Shown here piece after piece: positions 6,372-6,883 of a DNA stretch of 6,883 nt. Source of the stretch: an uncultured Sporolactobacillus sp. (GTDB lineage: Bacteria > Bacillota > Bacilli > Bacillales > Sporolactobacillaceae). The stretch is taken from the NCBI GenBank assembly GCA_900543345.1, contig UQRJ01000162.1:1-6883 (forward strand), read 5' to 3'. The notes beneath the pieces were generated by a model. The model ran no database searches. It saw nothing but the letters and a program-made list of their open reading frames with translations, and was not told the DNA's origin. Each line of letters begins with the position of its first letter. Within the stretch, counting starts at the first letter, position 1. The position numbers were made by a program, and so were the translations under genes.

Positions 6372-6410
6372 ACAGACACCTGCTTAATCAATAGCGATGA
6401 TTTTCAAGAG

Positions 6411-6862
6411 TTATTTCCGTCCGGAAGGTGCCGTGATTTTCGACTTCGAGCGGAATAAATGGATATTTTCCAGAGAACGACCCGTACCGATAGCCACGCA
6501 ATCGAGCGGATTTTCGGCAACGATCACCGGCATTTTCGTCTCATCGCTCAGTACATGGTCTAAATTGTTCAGCAGTGCCCCGCCGCCGGTCATCACAATG
6601 CCGCGGTCCATGATGTCGGCTGCCAGCTCCGGCGGCGTCTGTTCCAACGTCGCCTTAACAGCCTCGATTATTTTGTTAACCGTCTCACTGAGTGCTTCGG
6701 CAACTTCCTTACCGGTTACCTCGATTGTCTTCGGGAGTCCGGACAGCAAATCGCGGCCGCGGATATCCATTGCCTTTTTCTCCAGTTCTTCCGATCCGCC
6801 CGCCGAACCGATTTCCAGTTTCAGCGTTTCGGCTGTTCGTTCGCCGATCATCAGATTGTATT
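6411..6862 (-). CDS. mreB: MreB, actin-like cell-shape protein, 5' part missing
   Basis: MreB is a bacterial actin homologue that forms membrane-bound filaments guiding lateral cell-wall synthesis. Only the C-terminal 149 residues are present, from YNLMIGERTAETLKLEIGSA to the TAA at 6411-6413; a full MreB is about 335 residues, so rather more than half is lost at the right end. Family features visible are the YNLMIG-RTAE segment, DIRGRDLLSGLPKTIEVTG, and the nucleotide-site motif GIVMTGGGALLNNLDHVL followed by NPLDCVAIGTGRSLEN. The first methionine visible in the fragment (6849-6851) is internal and not the start; the frame continues upstream through Y-N-L to the adapter junction at 6862/6863. 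MreB rather than Mbl is favoured because mreC follows immediately. Confidence 0.97.
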
Positions 6863-6883
6863 CTGTCTCTTATACACATCTGA
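6863..6883 (+). other. Nextera i5-side adapter start (artefact)
   Basis: CTGTCTCTTATACACATCT (6863-6881) is the reverse complement of the Tn5 mosaic end. The next two bases, GA, fit the i5/Read-1 side linker (GACGCTGCC...) rather than the i7 side, which would continue CC. This is library sequence, so the break in mreB at 6862 is a sequencing boundary and not a biological truncation. Confidence 0.97.

Noticed and set aside
6692..6883. Plus-strand ORF running into the right end
   Set aside because: It is antisense to mreB and its last codons come from the adapter (SLIHI is translated mosaic end).

Overview
The window carries a conserved cell-shape, cell-division and sporulation cluster from a spore-forming Firmicute of the Bacillales type. 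The gene order (mreB, mreC, mreD, minC, minD, spoIVFA, spoIVFB, an RNase E/G-family gene, rplU) is the chromosomal arrangement known from Bacillus and relatives. SpoIVFA and SpoIVFB point to an endospore former, and MinD ends in the amphipathic helix typical of the family. Base composition looks close to half GC by eye. I cannot name a genus from this sequence alone.

Every gene lies on the minus strand, so transcription runs from high to low coordinates. Bases 1-50 and 6863-6883 are not biological: they are Illumina Nextera adapter sequence, and the real insert is 51-6862. The insert cuts off the 5' part of mreB and the last codons of rplU.

From right to left: partial mreB (6411-6862), mreC and mreD form the elongasome genes. 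They run without a visible terminator into minC and minD, the division-site selection pair. A GC-rich hairpin with a T-run (3376-3398) ends that unit. After it comes a sigma-E-like promoter and then spoIVFA-spoIVFB, which overlap by 8 bases and encode the scaffold/inhibitor and the intramembrane protease that processes pro-sigma-K. The RNase E/G-like gene follows, with its own candidate extended -10 promoter. Its stop codon sits inside the -35 box of a strong rplU promoter, which is followed by a structured leader RNA and rplU (ribosomal protein L21).

The gene set itself is ordinary and I see no undescribed multi-gene system. The points worth a second look are the short RNase E/G protein that ends before the zinc-link, a palindrome placed exactly between the -35 and -10 of its candidate promoter, the L21 leader fold with the ribosome binding site in a hairpin loop, and the adapter ends.
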